Notes: a model not told the origin generated them from the sequence alone. A stretch of 7,760 nucleotides of DNA from an uncultured Oscillospiraceae bacterium (GCA_934546725.1 CAKTED010000059.1:1-7760), one strand, 5' to 3'; shown: positions 1 through 6,902, counted from the stretch's first letter. Translations and numbers: made by a program.

Positions 1-667
1 CAACCCCATTTTCGGTAAAAATATACTCCGGCCTGGTCGGGTCCTTTTCGATTTTGCGGCGAATGTTGGCCATGTTCACCCGCAGGATGCGGTTATCCCC
101 GCAGGCGGCAGGACCCCATATTTTCCGGATAATATAGTCGTATGTAAGGACCTTGCCTGAATATTTACTCATAAGTGAAAGAATTTTATACTCGTTTGGC
201 GTGAGCCTTACCCGCTCGCCGGACAGCGTTACGCAGCGCCGGTCATAGTCTATCCTCAGCTCTCCCGTCTCGAACGCTCCGCCGTCTCCGCCCTCGCGGG
301 CATGATGCCGCAGCGCGGCGCGCATGCGCGCCATGAGCTCAGCTGTACCGAACGGCTTCGTTACATAATCGTCCGCGCCGAGGTCCAGCGCCTCAACGAT
401 ATCCCGCTCGTGCCTGCGCGAGGATACGACTATCAGCGGCACCTGCGACCATTCGCGCAGGGCTTTGAGAAAGCGCAGGCCGTCCATATCCGGCAGCGCA
501 AGCTCAAGCAGAACAATATCCGGACAATATGAATTTATCGCTTTAAATGCAGCTTCTCCGTCATGTACCGTCCGGATCCCGTACCCGCAGGCCGTAAGCG
601 CCGAGCCGATCAGGCTGCACGACGCCGCATCTCCGTCAATTATAAGAGCTCTGAGCTTTACGGACAT
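1..667 (-). CDS. OmpR/KdpE-type response regulator with degenerate receiver (partial, 3' end outside window)
   Basis: I translated this by hand from ATG 667-665, and it stays open for 222 codons to the window edge. Residues about 5-120 are a receiver domain and about 132-222 a winged-helix OmpR/PhoB DNA-binding domain (LTPNEYKIL, KVLTYDYIIRKIWG, RVNMANIRRKIEKD). The spacing and the ending YIFTENGV closely resemble KdpE, so only about ten residues should be missing. The start has GGAGG at 676-680, 8 nt upstream. The odd point is the phosphorylation site: the segment PDIVLLELALPD has Glu55 where KdpE and relatives have the phospho-accepting Asp. The N-terminal acidic pair is D11-G12 instead of two acids. 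Lys104 (VTKPF) and Ser82 are kept. It probably binds DNA without phosphorylation, or in a fixed state. No sensor kinase is in view. Family is certain; identity as true KdpE (potassium transport control) is not, since no kdp gene is visible. Confidence 0.93.
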   Translation of the reverse strand, partial: MSVKLRALIIDGDAASCSLIGSALTACGYGIRTVHDGEAAFKAINSYCPDIVLLELALPDMDGLRFLKALREWSQVPLIVVSSRRHERDIVEALDLGADDYVTKPFGTAELMARMRAALRHHAREGGDGGAFETGELRIDYDRRCVTLSGERVRLTPNEYKILSLMSKYSGKVLTYDYIIRKIWGPAACGDNRILRVNMANIRRKIEKDPTRPEYIFTENGV

Positions 668-672
668 GCCCC

Positions 673-846
673 TCACCTCCAATCGATAACGTTCCTCCTG
701 TCGCAGTCCAGGCCTTCGCCCGACAGGCTTATTATATCCGCGACGGGGATTTTTTTCAAGTCCGAACGCAGTGCTCCGCGCCTCAGGCTCTGCCGTCTTT
801 CAGAGGGAGCGAAGCGACCGAAGAATCCCCCGGTTGGTTCTGCCAT
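673..846 (-). CDS. possible 57-residue small ORF upstream of the response regulator
   Basis: This reading frame starts at ATG 846-844 behind a GGGGGTG stretch (5 nt spacing) and ends with TGA at 675-673, only 5 nt before the response regulator start. The protein would be basic in its first half (ERR, LRRG, RSDLKK) and end in GEGLDCDRRNVIDWR, with no membrane segment or recognisable domain. Its stop codon overlaps the regulator's Shine-Dalgarno region, an arrangement typical of translational coupling, so it could be a leader peptide or small partner protein. I do not recognise it. Its first half (GGFFGRFAPSE) looks like the translation of an intergenic repeat-type sequence, so it may not be a real gene. 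The longer frame upstream to 1056 overlaps the divergent promoter and is unlikely to be used. Confidence 0.4.
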   Translation of the reverse strand: MAEPTGGFFGRFAPSERRQSLRRGALRSDLKKIPVADIISLSGEGLDCDRRNVIDWR

Positions 847-906
847 TGTAACACCCCCATCCATCCTCTGCACTAACACCCCGCCGCACACTTCAGCCTT
901 CAGAAC

Positions 907-935
907 TTGACATTTTTCCGTCTTTTTCTTATACT
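907..935 (+). promoter_or_regulatory. sigma-70 promoter of the NSS transporter
   Basis: A perfect -35 TTGACA (907-912) is followed by a 17-nt spacer and the -10 TATACT (930-935, 5 of 6 consensus). Transcription would begin near 942, giving an untranslated leader of about 35-40 nt before the likely start codon. It reads rightward only; I saw no equally good promoter for the leftward small ORF and regulator. Confidence 0.75.
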
Positions 936-976
936 TGTTAATTGTGCAAACGCTTATGTTCTTAAGGGTAAGGAGA

Positions 977-2341
977 ATGGAATTGGAAAGAGAATCATTC
1001 AAATCGCGGCTCGGCTTTCTGCTTGTAAGCGCGGGCTGCGCCGTCGGCATAGGCAACGTATGGCGCTTCCCCTATGTCGTGGGAGAAAACGGCGGAGGAC
1101 TTTTCGTACTTATTTACCTTGTGTGTCTCGTAGTCCTCGGTCTGCCTGTGCTCACGATGGAGCTTGCCGTTGGCCGCGCGAGCCGCAAAAGCGCCGTGCA
1201 GGCCTATAAGGCGCTCGAAAAGCCGGGCTCAAAGTGGCACATTCACGGCTGGTTCGCCATCCTCGGCTGCTATCTGCTCATGATGTACTACACCACCGTA
1301 TCCGGCTGGATGCTGGACTACTTCTTCAAGTTTGCCACCGGCACGTTCACTCACGGCATGAGCGCCGAGGCGAGCGGACAGGTTTTTTCCGACATGCTTG
1401 CAAGCCCCGGTGAAATGGGTCTCTGGATGGCGATAACCGTTATCGCGGGCGTGCTGATATGCAGCGTCGGCGTGCGCAAGGGCCTTGAGCGCGTGAGCAA
1501 GATAATGATGAGTGCTCTCTTTATCCTCATCCTCGTTCTGGCCATACACAGCTTCACGCTTTCCGGCGCGAAGGAGGGCATAAGCTTCTACCTCGTTCCG
1601 GACATTGAGACCGTTAAGTCTGTCGGCCTCGGCAAGGTCATTGCGGCTGCAATGAACCAGTCGTTCTTCACTCTCAGCCTCGGCATAGCGGCAATGGAGA
1701 TATTCGGCAGCTACATGAGCCGCGATAACACTCTGCTCGGCGAAGGCGCGCGCATCTGCGGGCTCGACACCTTCGTTGCCATCGCGGCGGGCCTCATCAT
1801 CTTCCCCGCCTGCTTCAGCTACGGTGTCGAGGTCTCCGCAGGCCCCAGTCTCATCTTCCTCACGCTGCCGAACGTCTTTACCAACATGTCCGGCGGACGC
1901 GTATGGGGCTCGCTGTTTTTCCTCTTCATGACCTTTGCCTCGTTCTCCACCGTTATCGCCGTTATTGAGAACATCATGTCCTCCTGCATGGACAACTTCG
2001 GCTGGAGCCGCAAAAAGGCCGCGCTCATAAACGGCGTGATAATCCTCATCGCCAGCGTTCCCTGCGTGCTGGGCTACAACGTTCTTTCCGGCTTCCACCC
2101 CATCGGCGGGCGCGATATTCTTGACAGCGAGGACTTCCTTGTAAGCAACATTCTGCTGCCGCTCGGCTCGCTCGTCTACCTTCTTTTCTGCGTTACCCGC
2201 TGGGGCTGGGGCTTCAAAAACTACCAGGCCGAGGCAAACGCGGGCAGCGGACTGAAGGTCGCTTCATGGATGAAGTGGCTTTTCATGATCGTTCTGCCCA
2301 TTATGATCCTTGTGATCTTCATAGTCGGTCTCATCGGCTGA
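977..2341 (+). CDS. sodium:neurotransmitter symporter (NSS/SNF) family amino acid transporter
   Basis: This is a membrane transporter expected to import an amino acid with Na+. Numbered from ATG 977 (454 residues), the N-terminus carries the family signature in TM1, GIGNVWRFPY, with N27 and R30 matching the LeuT Na+ site and extracellular gate positions. TM6 carries QSFFTLSLG (about residues 228-236), the unwound substrate and ion site of LeuT-fold proteins. TM8 has FASFSTVIAVIENI, resembling the Na2 site. About eleven to twelve hydrophobic segments are visible and the length fits bacterial members such as the tryptophan transporter TnaT and MhsT. Start choice: AAGGAG at 970-975 is only 1 nt from ATG 977 but 7 nt from an in-frame TTG at 983, which would give MERESFKSRLGF, a typical family N-terminus; either is possible. 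It has its own promoter and ends at a strong terminator, so it is a one-gene transcript. The exact substrate is unknown; aromatic or branched amino acids are a family-based guess. Confidence 0.93.
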   Translation: MELERESFKSRLGFLLVSAGCAVGIGNVWRFPYVVGENGGGLFVLIYLVCLVVLGLPVLTMELAVGRASRKSAVQAYKALEKPGSKWHIHGWFAILGCYLLMMYYTTVSGWMLDYFFKFATGTFTHGMSAEASGQVFSDMLASPGEMGLWMAITVIAGVLICSVGVRKGLERVSKIMMSALFILILVLAIHSFTLSGAKEGISFYLVPDIETVKSVGLGKVIAAAMNQSFFTLSLGIAAMEIFGSYMSRDNTLLGEGARICGLDTFVAIAAGLIIFPACFSYGVEVSAGPSLIFLTLPNVFTNMSGGRVWGSLFFLFMTFASFSTVIAVIENIMSSCMDNFGWSRKKAALINGVIILIASVPCVLGYNVLSGFHPIGGRDILDSEDFLVSNILLPLGSLVYLLFCVTRWGWGFKNYQAEANAGSGLKVASWMKWLFMIVLPIMILVIFIVGLIG

Positions 2342-2361
2342 GTTTCCCGGGCAATTACCGC

Positions 2362-2408
2362 AAAAAATATCCCGAGGCGCATTTTATCTGCGCCTCGGGA
2401 TATTTTTT
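2362..2408. terminator. bidirectional intrinsic terminator
   Basis: A perfect 20-bp stem (2362-2381 with 2389-2408) encloses a 7-nt loop. The GC-rich core CCCGAGGCGC is flanked by an A-tract on the left and a T-tract on the right, so it acts as a rho-independent terminator on both strands. It serves the transporter from the left and the LysR gene from the right; the LysR stop codon (TAA, 2409-2407) overlaps the outer base pairs of the stem. Confidence 0.92.
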
Positions 2409-3306
2409 ATTTCGTTATTCCGCTCACATTGGCGCGAACGAAGTCGACGAACTCCATCGTCTGCGGTGATGGGTCCTCCTTTTTCCACGCCATGACGATA
2501 TTGCAGCCATGCCCGCTCTCCACCGGGATAAACGCCGTATCCGGCGAATATATGCCGTCCGTTATGACCTTGCCATCCACGGTAAAGCCCGTTTCGTGCG
2601 ATATCATGGAGGACATGAGGATATATGAGCTGACGTACCTTATGTCCGCAGGGACAACGCCGTGGTCGCGGCAGATGAGCATTGCCCAGTCGCGCTGAGT
2701 CGTCGTTTCGACTATTAACGTTTTCCCGGACAGAATGCTCAGTCCACCCTCGCCCGCAGCCCTTTCCTCCCAGCCGTCCGGTATTACGAAATACGCCGGG
2801 AACGCGCATATGGGAATGCTTTCAAACTCCGGGCACGGGTCAAGATCAAAGGAGAGCGTGAAAATAACATCCAGCTCATCGCACAGGGTCTTGTTGCGAA
2901 GCTCATAGTAATTGAACCGCTCCTCGACGACCGGCGCATTGGCATGCTCGCGCGAAAAGTCGCTTATCTGCCCTCTTGCCGCGTTCATGGTGTCGAGCCG
3001 GTTGAGTATGCCTATGCGGATCCTGTCCGGCCCTGCGGGTCTTGCGTTGCATATCTCCTCCACCGACACGCGGAAGCGGTGGTATACGATCTCAAAGCGG
3101 GCATAAAGCTCCTCGCCGCGCGGAGTAAGCACGGCGCCCCGGTTCGTCCTCTCGAAAAGCTGAAAGCCGCAGTATTTTTCCATTCTTGCTATCCAGTTGC
3201 TTACGGACGACTGGCTCGTATACAGCTCCTTCGCCGCCTTTGAAATATTCTGGCAGCGCGCGACCGAAAGAAAAACCTCGATCTGGCGCATGTTTATTTC
3301 TGCCAT
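2407..3306 (-). CDS. LysR-type transcriptional regulator
   Basis: A 299-residue protein of normal LysR length. Residues about 6-65 form the winged helix-turn-helix (RQIEVFLSVARCQNISKAAK, then LYTSQSSVSNWIARMEKYCG and QLFERTNRG), a textbook LysR N-terminus. Residues about 92-295 fit the two-lobed effector-binding domain, here poorly conserved, so the ligand cannot be inferred. The start ATG 3306 is preceded by GGAGG at 3317-3321 (10 nt spacing); M6 is a less likely start. It is divergent from the activase-GRE operon and convergent with the transporter. In this family, divergent placement usually means the protein controls the neighbouring operon in response to a pathway compound, so control of the GRE operon is the inference. 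There are no signs of damage. Confidence 0.95.
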   Translation of the reverse strand: MAEINMRQIEVFLSVARCQNISKAAKELYTSQSSVSNWIARMEKYCGFQLFERTNRGAVLTPRGEELYARFEIVYHRFRVSVEEICNARPAGPDRIRIGILNRLDTMNAARGQISDFSREHANAPVVEERFNYYELRNKTLCDELDVIFTLSFDLDPCPEFESIPICAFPAYFVIPDGWEERAAGEGGLSILSGKTLIVETTTQRDWAMLICRDHGVVPADIRYVSSYILMSSMISHETGFTVDGKVITDGIYSPDTAFIPVESGHGCNIVMAWKKEDPSPQTMEFVDFVRANVSGITK

Positions 3307-3367
3307 TTATCACAGCCCTCCCGAATATGTTCCAGAACTCACTGCCTCAAAACCCTCTTTTTCGTCT

Positions 3368-3397
3368 ATTATAACAGATTTAAACCCGATTTAACAA
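3368..3397 (-). promoter_or_regulatory. promoter of the LysR gene
   Basis: On the minus strand, -35 TTGTTA (3397-3392, 4 of 6) lies 18 nt before a perfect -10 TATAAT (3373-3368). The -10 is preceded by TG with one base between, making it an extended -10. Transcription would start near 3361, leaving a leader of about 55 nt before ATG 3306. Confidence 0.65.
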
Positions 3398-3422
3398 GCC
3401 AGAAATCAGGTATCTTTTTTCG

Positions 3423-3438
3423 ATATATCTGCATATAT
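3423..3438. promoter_or_regulatory. inverted repeat, candidate LysR operator
   Basis: ATATAT (3423-3428) and ATATAT (3433-3438) flank CTGC, forming a small palindrome that touches the -35 element of the rightward promoter. A second imperfect dyad, TATC (3411-3414) with GATA (3422-3425), lies just upstream and contains a T-N11-A spacing (3411 and 3423). LysR proteins typically bind such AT-rich dyads next to the -35 of a divergent target promoter. AT-rich palindromes arise easily by chance, so this is only a candidate. Confidence 0.35.
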
Positions 3439-3466
3439 TGACGATTTTGCACTTTTAAGCTACCAT
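3438..3466 (+). promoter_or_regulatory. probable promoter of the activase-GRE operon
   Basis: The -35 TTGACG (3438-3443, 5 of 6) is followed by a 17-nt spacer and a weak -10 TACCAT (3461-3466, 4 of 6). A weak -10 next to a LysR-type dyad fits a promoter needing an activator. The start point would be near 3473, giving a leader of about 28 nt before the GTG start at 3501. Confidence 0.5.
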
Positions 3467-3500
3467 AAAAATAAAACTATGATATGGGGAGGAGACTGTC

Positions 3501-4406
3501 GTGTCAAACGCGACCGTAACCAATATCCAGGGCTATTCCATCCACGACGGTCCCGGCATCCGCACCGTAGTGTTTCTCAAGGGATGTCCCCTGCGCTGCA
3601 AATGGTGCGCAAATCCCGAAAACCTTGAAGCGCAGATCCAGATCGGTTTTCTGAGCAATCTCTGCACTGGCTGCGGCAGATGCGCGAAGGCCTGTCCCAA
3701 CGGGGCCATACTCTCCGGACCGGACAGACGTATTGACCGTGAAAAATGCAAACGCTGCGGCGCATGCGTAAAGGCCTGCTTTTACGGCGCGCTTGTAAGC
3801 TACGGCGAGGAGCGCAGCGCCGAGGACGTGTTTAATAAGGTACGCCGCGACAAAATGTTCTACGAGACCTCGGGCGGAGGCGTGACCGTTTCCGGCGGCG
3901 AGCCGCTTACTCACGCGGCCTTTGTGGCCGAGCTTTTCGAGCTGTGCCACAAAGACGGGATAAACACCTGCGTTGAGACCTGCGGCTGCGTTTCCGACGA
4001 TGCCATGGCTCTCGCAGCGCCGCTTACGGATACGTTTTACTTTGATCTCAAGATCATGGATCCCGAAAAGCACAGAAAATATACCGGCATGGATAACGCG
4101 CAGATACTGAGAAACGCCCGCCGGCTTGCTGCTCAGGGCGCGAACATACTGTTTCGCCAGCCGATAATCCCCGGAATAAACAGCGGAGAGGACAATGTCC
4201 GCGCCTCGGCCGAATTTATCAGAAGCCTTGGCCGCAGCGACATCGCCATCCAGCTCATGCCGTATCACCGCATGGGAAGCGCAAAATACGCCGCGCTTGA
4301 CAGGCCCTATGAGCTTGAAGAGCTTAAGATAATGCCCGCCGCTGAGGTTGACGCCATTGCGGCGCTTTATAATGACCTTGGGGTTCAGTGCAGCGTATCT
4401 CGCTGA
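3501..4406 (+). CDS. glycyl radical enzyme activase (radical SAM, PflA-like)
   Basis: This enzyme uses S-adenosylmethionine and a reduced [4Fe-4S] cluster to remove a hydrogen from a glycine of the partner glycyl radical enzyme, here the next gene. The radical SAM motif is C29-PLR-C33-KW-C36. An inserted ferredoxin-like domain carries two more cluster motifs, C55/C58/C61/C65 and C83/C86/C89/C93. The SAM-binding GGE motif is at 132-134 (VTVSGGEP), and the activase-type segments YFDLKIMDPEKHRKYTG and RQPIIPGIN follow. The extra clusters are typical of activases for GRE dehydratases, arylacetate decarboxylases and related lyases, and are absent from pyruvate formate-lyase activase itself. Length (301) is normal. 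The GTG start is supported by GGAGGAG at 3488-3494, 6 nt upstream. It lies 51 nt before the GRE gene, probably in one transcript. Confidence 0.96.
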   Translation: MSNATVTNIQGYSIHDGPGIRTVVFLKGCPLRCKWCANPENLEAQIQIGFLSNLCTGCGRCAKACPNGAILSGPDRRIDREKCKRCGACVKACFYGALVSYGEERSAEDVFNKVRRDKMFYETSGGGVTVSGGEPLTHAAFVAELFELCHKDGINTCVETCGCVSDDAMALAAPLTDTFYFDLKIMDPEKHRKYTGMDNAQILRNARRLAAQGANILFRQPIIPGINSGEDNVRASAEFIRSLGRSDIAIQLMPYHRMGSAKYAALDRPYELEELKIMPAAEVDAIAALYNDLGVQCSVSR

Positions 4407-4418
4407 TCGTTAAAATTT

Positions 4419-4435
4419 CGCAGCAGCGTGCTGCG
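4419..4435 (+). other. intercistronic hairpin between activase and GRE
   Basis: CGCAGCA (4419-4425) pairs perfectly with TGCTGCG (4429-4435) around the 3-nt loop GCG. It lies 8 nt before the GRE's Shine-Dalgarno sequence and has no T-tract, so it is not a classic terminator. It could mark an RNA processing site or stabilise the 5' end of the downstream message, which would help make much more GRE than activase. The function is inferred. Confidence 0.4.
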
Positions 4436-4457
4436 CAGCATATAAGGAGGAAAAGAT

Positions 4458-6902
4458 ATGTACGAAATCGATCATTCTCTTCTGGCAAGGATAGACGAGC
4501 TTGATCTGAGTGAGCGCAACAAGGCATGGCGCAAGGCCATGAAGGCCGCTCCCTGGAGAGTCTACGTTGACCGCGAGCGTCTTACCGTAGAGTCCTGGAA
4601 GGAGACTGAGGGCGAGGATCTTGAGATTCGCCTTGCAAAAATGCTCAAGAAGGTCATGGACAATGTCCCGATAAAGATCCATGAGTTCGACGAGATCGTG
4701 GGTCGCCCCACCACCGGCGTTATCGGCTGCCAGACCGCCATCAACGTCTGCGGCGACTATATTCACGACATTTGGAACGACGACGGTATCATCGGCGTTA
4801 CGCTCGATGCCTCCGCCGTTCTCAATAAGGAAGAGCTTGAGGTTCTCAGAGAGGCTGTCCGCATTTTTGAGCCCATCTGCATGCCCAGCAACACCTATGC
4901 CGCATGGCGCGAGCTTGTCGGAACCTGGGCGGAGGACGCCGAGGCTGCAAAGCTCAAGGATCCCGGGCTTCAGAACGGCATCACCGGTCAAAGCACATCT
5001 TCTCTTTACTTTGACAAGATCCTCAAGGTTGGCCTGAAGAAGTACATTGAGGAGTGCCAGGAGCACATTGATAACTACATAGCCGATCACGGCACCGACG
5101 TAAACAAGGTCTATTTCTGGCGCGCAGCCATCATCTGCCTCCAGGCTACGATCGATCATTCCCACCGTTACGCCGCCCTTGCGCGGCAGATGGCCGCCGA
5201 TACCACCGACGAGGCTGAGAAGGCTCGCCTTATCCGCATTGCGGAAACCTGCGAGTACGTTCCCGAGAACGCCCCCCGCACCTTCCACGAGGCGCTTCAG
5301 TGCATGGAGATGTGCTCTCTTGCAAAGATGTTTGAAAACCCGATGCAGAATAACAGCCACTGGGCCCGTGCTGACCAGTATCTTTACCCCTTCTTCAAGC
5401 AGGACCTTGCAAACGGCGTTCCGCTTGAGAGCATCGCAAGCGACCTTGCCGATATGATCGGCCGCTGGGGCACTCAGACCTTCGTATCCGACGATATGAA
5501 CAAGGAGACCCACCAGATAAACTTCGGCATCAACAACATCATGGTCGGCGGTTTGGGACAGGATCACAGCGATATGAGCAACGAGCTGAGCTATCTCATT
5601 CTTCACGTTGTCGCTCTGCTGAAGCTCTCCTCCCCCACCGTAGGCCTGCGCTGGAACAGCCAGACGCCCGAGTGGCTCATGAACAAGGCCATCCGTACCA
5701 ATATGGACACTCGCGGCGGTATCCCCCTGTTCCAGAACGATGAGATCATGATAAAGCGCTATATTGACTATGGCATTCCCTATGAGGAGGCCTGCGAGTG
5801 GCGCGGTCTCGGCTGCGTTTATCCCTGCCTGCCCAACCGTGCGGAGCACTACGGCGCCGAGGGCGTGGCGGCGTTCAACATGGGCGGTCTGCTTCACGTA
5901 ACGCTTCACAACGGCGTTGACATCAACGGCAGAACTACCGGACTTCAGACCGGCGACCCGAGAAGCTTCAAGACCTTCGAGGAGCTTTACGACGCTTTCT
6001 TCAGGCAGCACAAATTCTTCTGCTACCGTATTTTCTGGCTCGGCGCGGTCGCCCGTGACATCTGCCATGAGTACACCCGCACCCCGCTGCTCTCCATCCT
6101 CGGCATAGACGCCAGCATGGATCTCGGCCAGGATCTCACGAAGGCAGACCCCGATCACTCCATGTTCGGTATTTCGGATCGTGCCATCATCGACGTTGCA
6201 GACAGCTTCGTAGCCGTAAAGCACCTCGTTTATGACGACAAGGTACTCACCATGGACGAGCTCATGACGGCGCTTGACAGCAACTTCGCCGGAGAAAGAG
6301 GCGAGGAGATACGTCAGCTCTGCCTTCATCAGCCCAAGTACGGCAACGATAACGAGGAAGCAGACGCAATGGTAAGGCGCGTGAGCGACGAGTCCGCAAG
6401 GATCATCTACGCCTACGATAACGCCCCCTTCCGCAACATGATAATTTCCCGCGAGGGTCTTGCATGGCATTACTTCGGCGGTCTCGGCGCAGGCGCTCTG
6501 CCCGACGGCAGACCCGCTCTCGAGCCTCTGAACGACGGTTCTCTCTCCCCCATGCGCGGCGCGGACAAAAACGGCCCCACCGCTGTTCTCCGCAGCGCGA
6601 TGTCCTCCGGATACAGCGACGTATGCTGCTCCGCCGTTCTCAACCAGAAGTTCAACTCCTCCCTGCTCAGAAGCCAGGAGAGCATTGACAAGCTCGTGGC
6701 CTATACCAACGCCTTCATGAAAAACGGCGGTACCCACATCCAGTACAACATTCTTGACACCGAGCAGCTCAAGGACGCGAAGGCCCACCCCGAGAAGTAT
6801 CCCGACCTCATCGTTCGCATCGGCGGCTTCTCCGCATACTTCGTCCAGCTCTCTTCCGGCATCCAGGACGACGTTATTTACAGAAGCGAGTTTGAGCTCT
6901 GA
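4458..6902 (+). CDS. glycyl radical enzyme of unassigned substrate (PFL superfamily, C-V-Y active site)
   Basis: An 814-residue protein with a PFL-type barrel (about 10-680) and a C-terminal glycyl radical domain. The radical motif is RIGGFS with G790, 24 residues from the C-terminus. The catalytic cysteine is C453 in RGLGCVYPC. Family segments include ADQYLYPFFKQDL, NIMVGGLGQD, TGDPRSFKTFEELYDAF, ALPDGRPALEPLNDGSLSP and NGPTAVLRS. Pyruvate formate-lyase is excluded because there is no adjacent Cys-Cys pair. Glycerol and propanediol dehydratases, choline lyase and hydroxyphenylacetate decarboxylase have Glu two residues after the Cys; here it is Tyr455. The segment PTVGLRWNSQTPEWL and the C-terminal QDDVIYRSEFEL remind me most of the arylacetate decarboxylase/X-succinate synthase side of the family, but this is an impression. 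AAGGAGG at 4444-4450, 7 nt upstream, is an excellent ribosome site. Expected to be cytosolic, dimeric and oxygen-sensitive. Alternative: a sugar- or polyol-acting GRE, given the next gene. Confidence 0.95.
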   Translation: MYEIDHSLLARIDELDLSERNKAWRKAMKAAPWRVYVDRERLTVESWKETEGEDLEIRLAKMLKKVMDNVPIKIHEFDEIVGRPTTGVIGCQTAINVCGDYIHDIWNDDGIIGVTLDASAVLNKEELEVLREAVRIFEPICMPSNTYAAWRELVGTWAEDAEAAKLKDPGLQNGITGQSTSSLYFDKILKVGLKKYIEECQEHIDNYIADHGTDVNKVYFWRAAIICLQATIDHSHRYAALARQMAADTTDEAEKARLIRIAETCEYVPENAPRTFHEALQCMEMCSLAKMFENPMQNNSHWARADQYLYPFFKQDLANGVPLESIASDLADMIGRWGTQTFVSDDMNKETHQINFGINNIMVGGLGQDHSDMSNELSYLILHVVALLKLSSPTVGLRWNSQTPEWLMNKAIRTNMDTRGGIPLFQNDEIMIKRYIDYGIPYEEACEWRGLGCVYPCLPNRAEHYGAEGVAAFNMGGLLHVTLHNGVDINGRTTGLQTGDPRSFKTFEELYDAFFRQHKFFCYRIFWLGAVARDICHEYTRTPLLSILGIDASMDLGQDLTKADPDHSMFGISDRAIIDVADSFVAVKHLVYDDKVLTMDELMTALDSNFAGERGEEIRQLCLHQPKYGNDNEEADAMVRRVSDESARIIYAYDNAPFRNMIISREGLAWHYFGGLGAGALPDGRPALEPLNDGSLSPMRGADKNGPTAVLRSAMSSGYSDVCCSAVLNQKFNSSLLRSQESIDKLVAYTNAFMKNGGTHIQYNILDTEQLKDAKAHPEKYPDLIVRIGGFSAYFVQLSSGIQDDVIYRSEFEL

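Noticed and set aside
673..1056. Full 127-codon minus-strand frame running from inside the transporter to the regulator
   Set aside because: Its first part overlaps the transporter's start and promoter and has no good ribosome site. Only the last 57 codons from ATG 846 are kept as a possible small gene.
1229..2098. Minus-strand 289-codon frame opposite the transporter
   Set aside because: Low-complexity Ala/Glu/His-rich translation with no domain; the plus strand encodes a clear NSS transporter.
3504..4268. Minus-strand 254-codon frame opposite the activase
   Set aside because: Shadow frame; the plus strand has all radical SAM and ferredoxin motifs.
4458..6902. Annotation of the GRE as pyruvate formate-lyase
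   Set aside because: The Cys-Cys active-site pair of PFL is missing (here Cys-Val-Tyr), and the activase has the extra ferredoxin clusters that PFL activase lacks.
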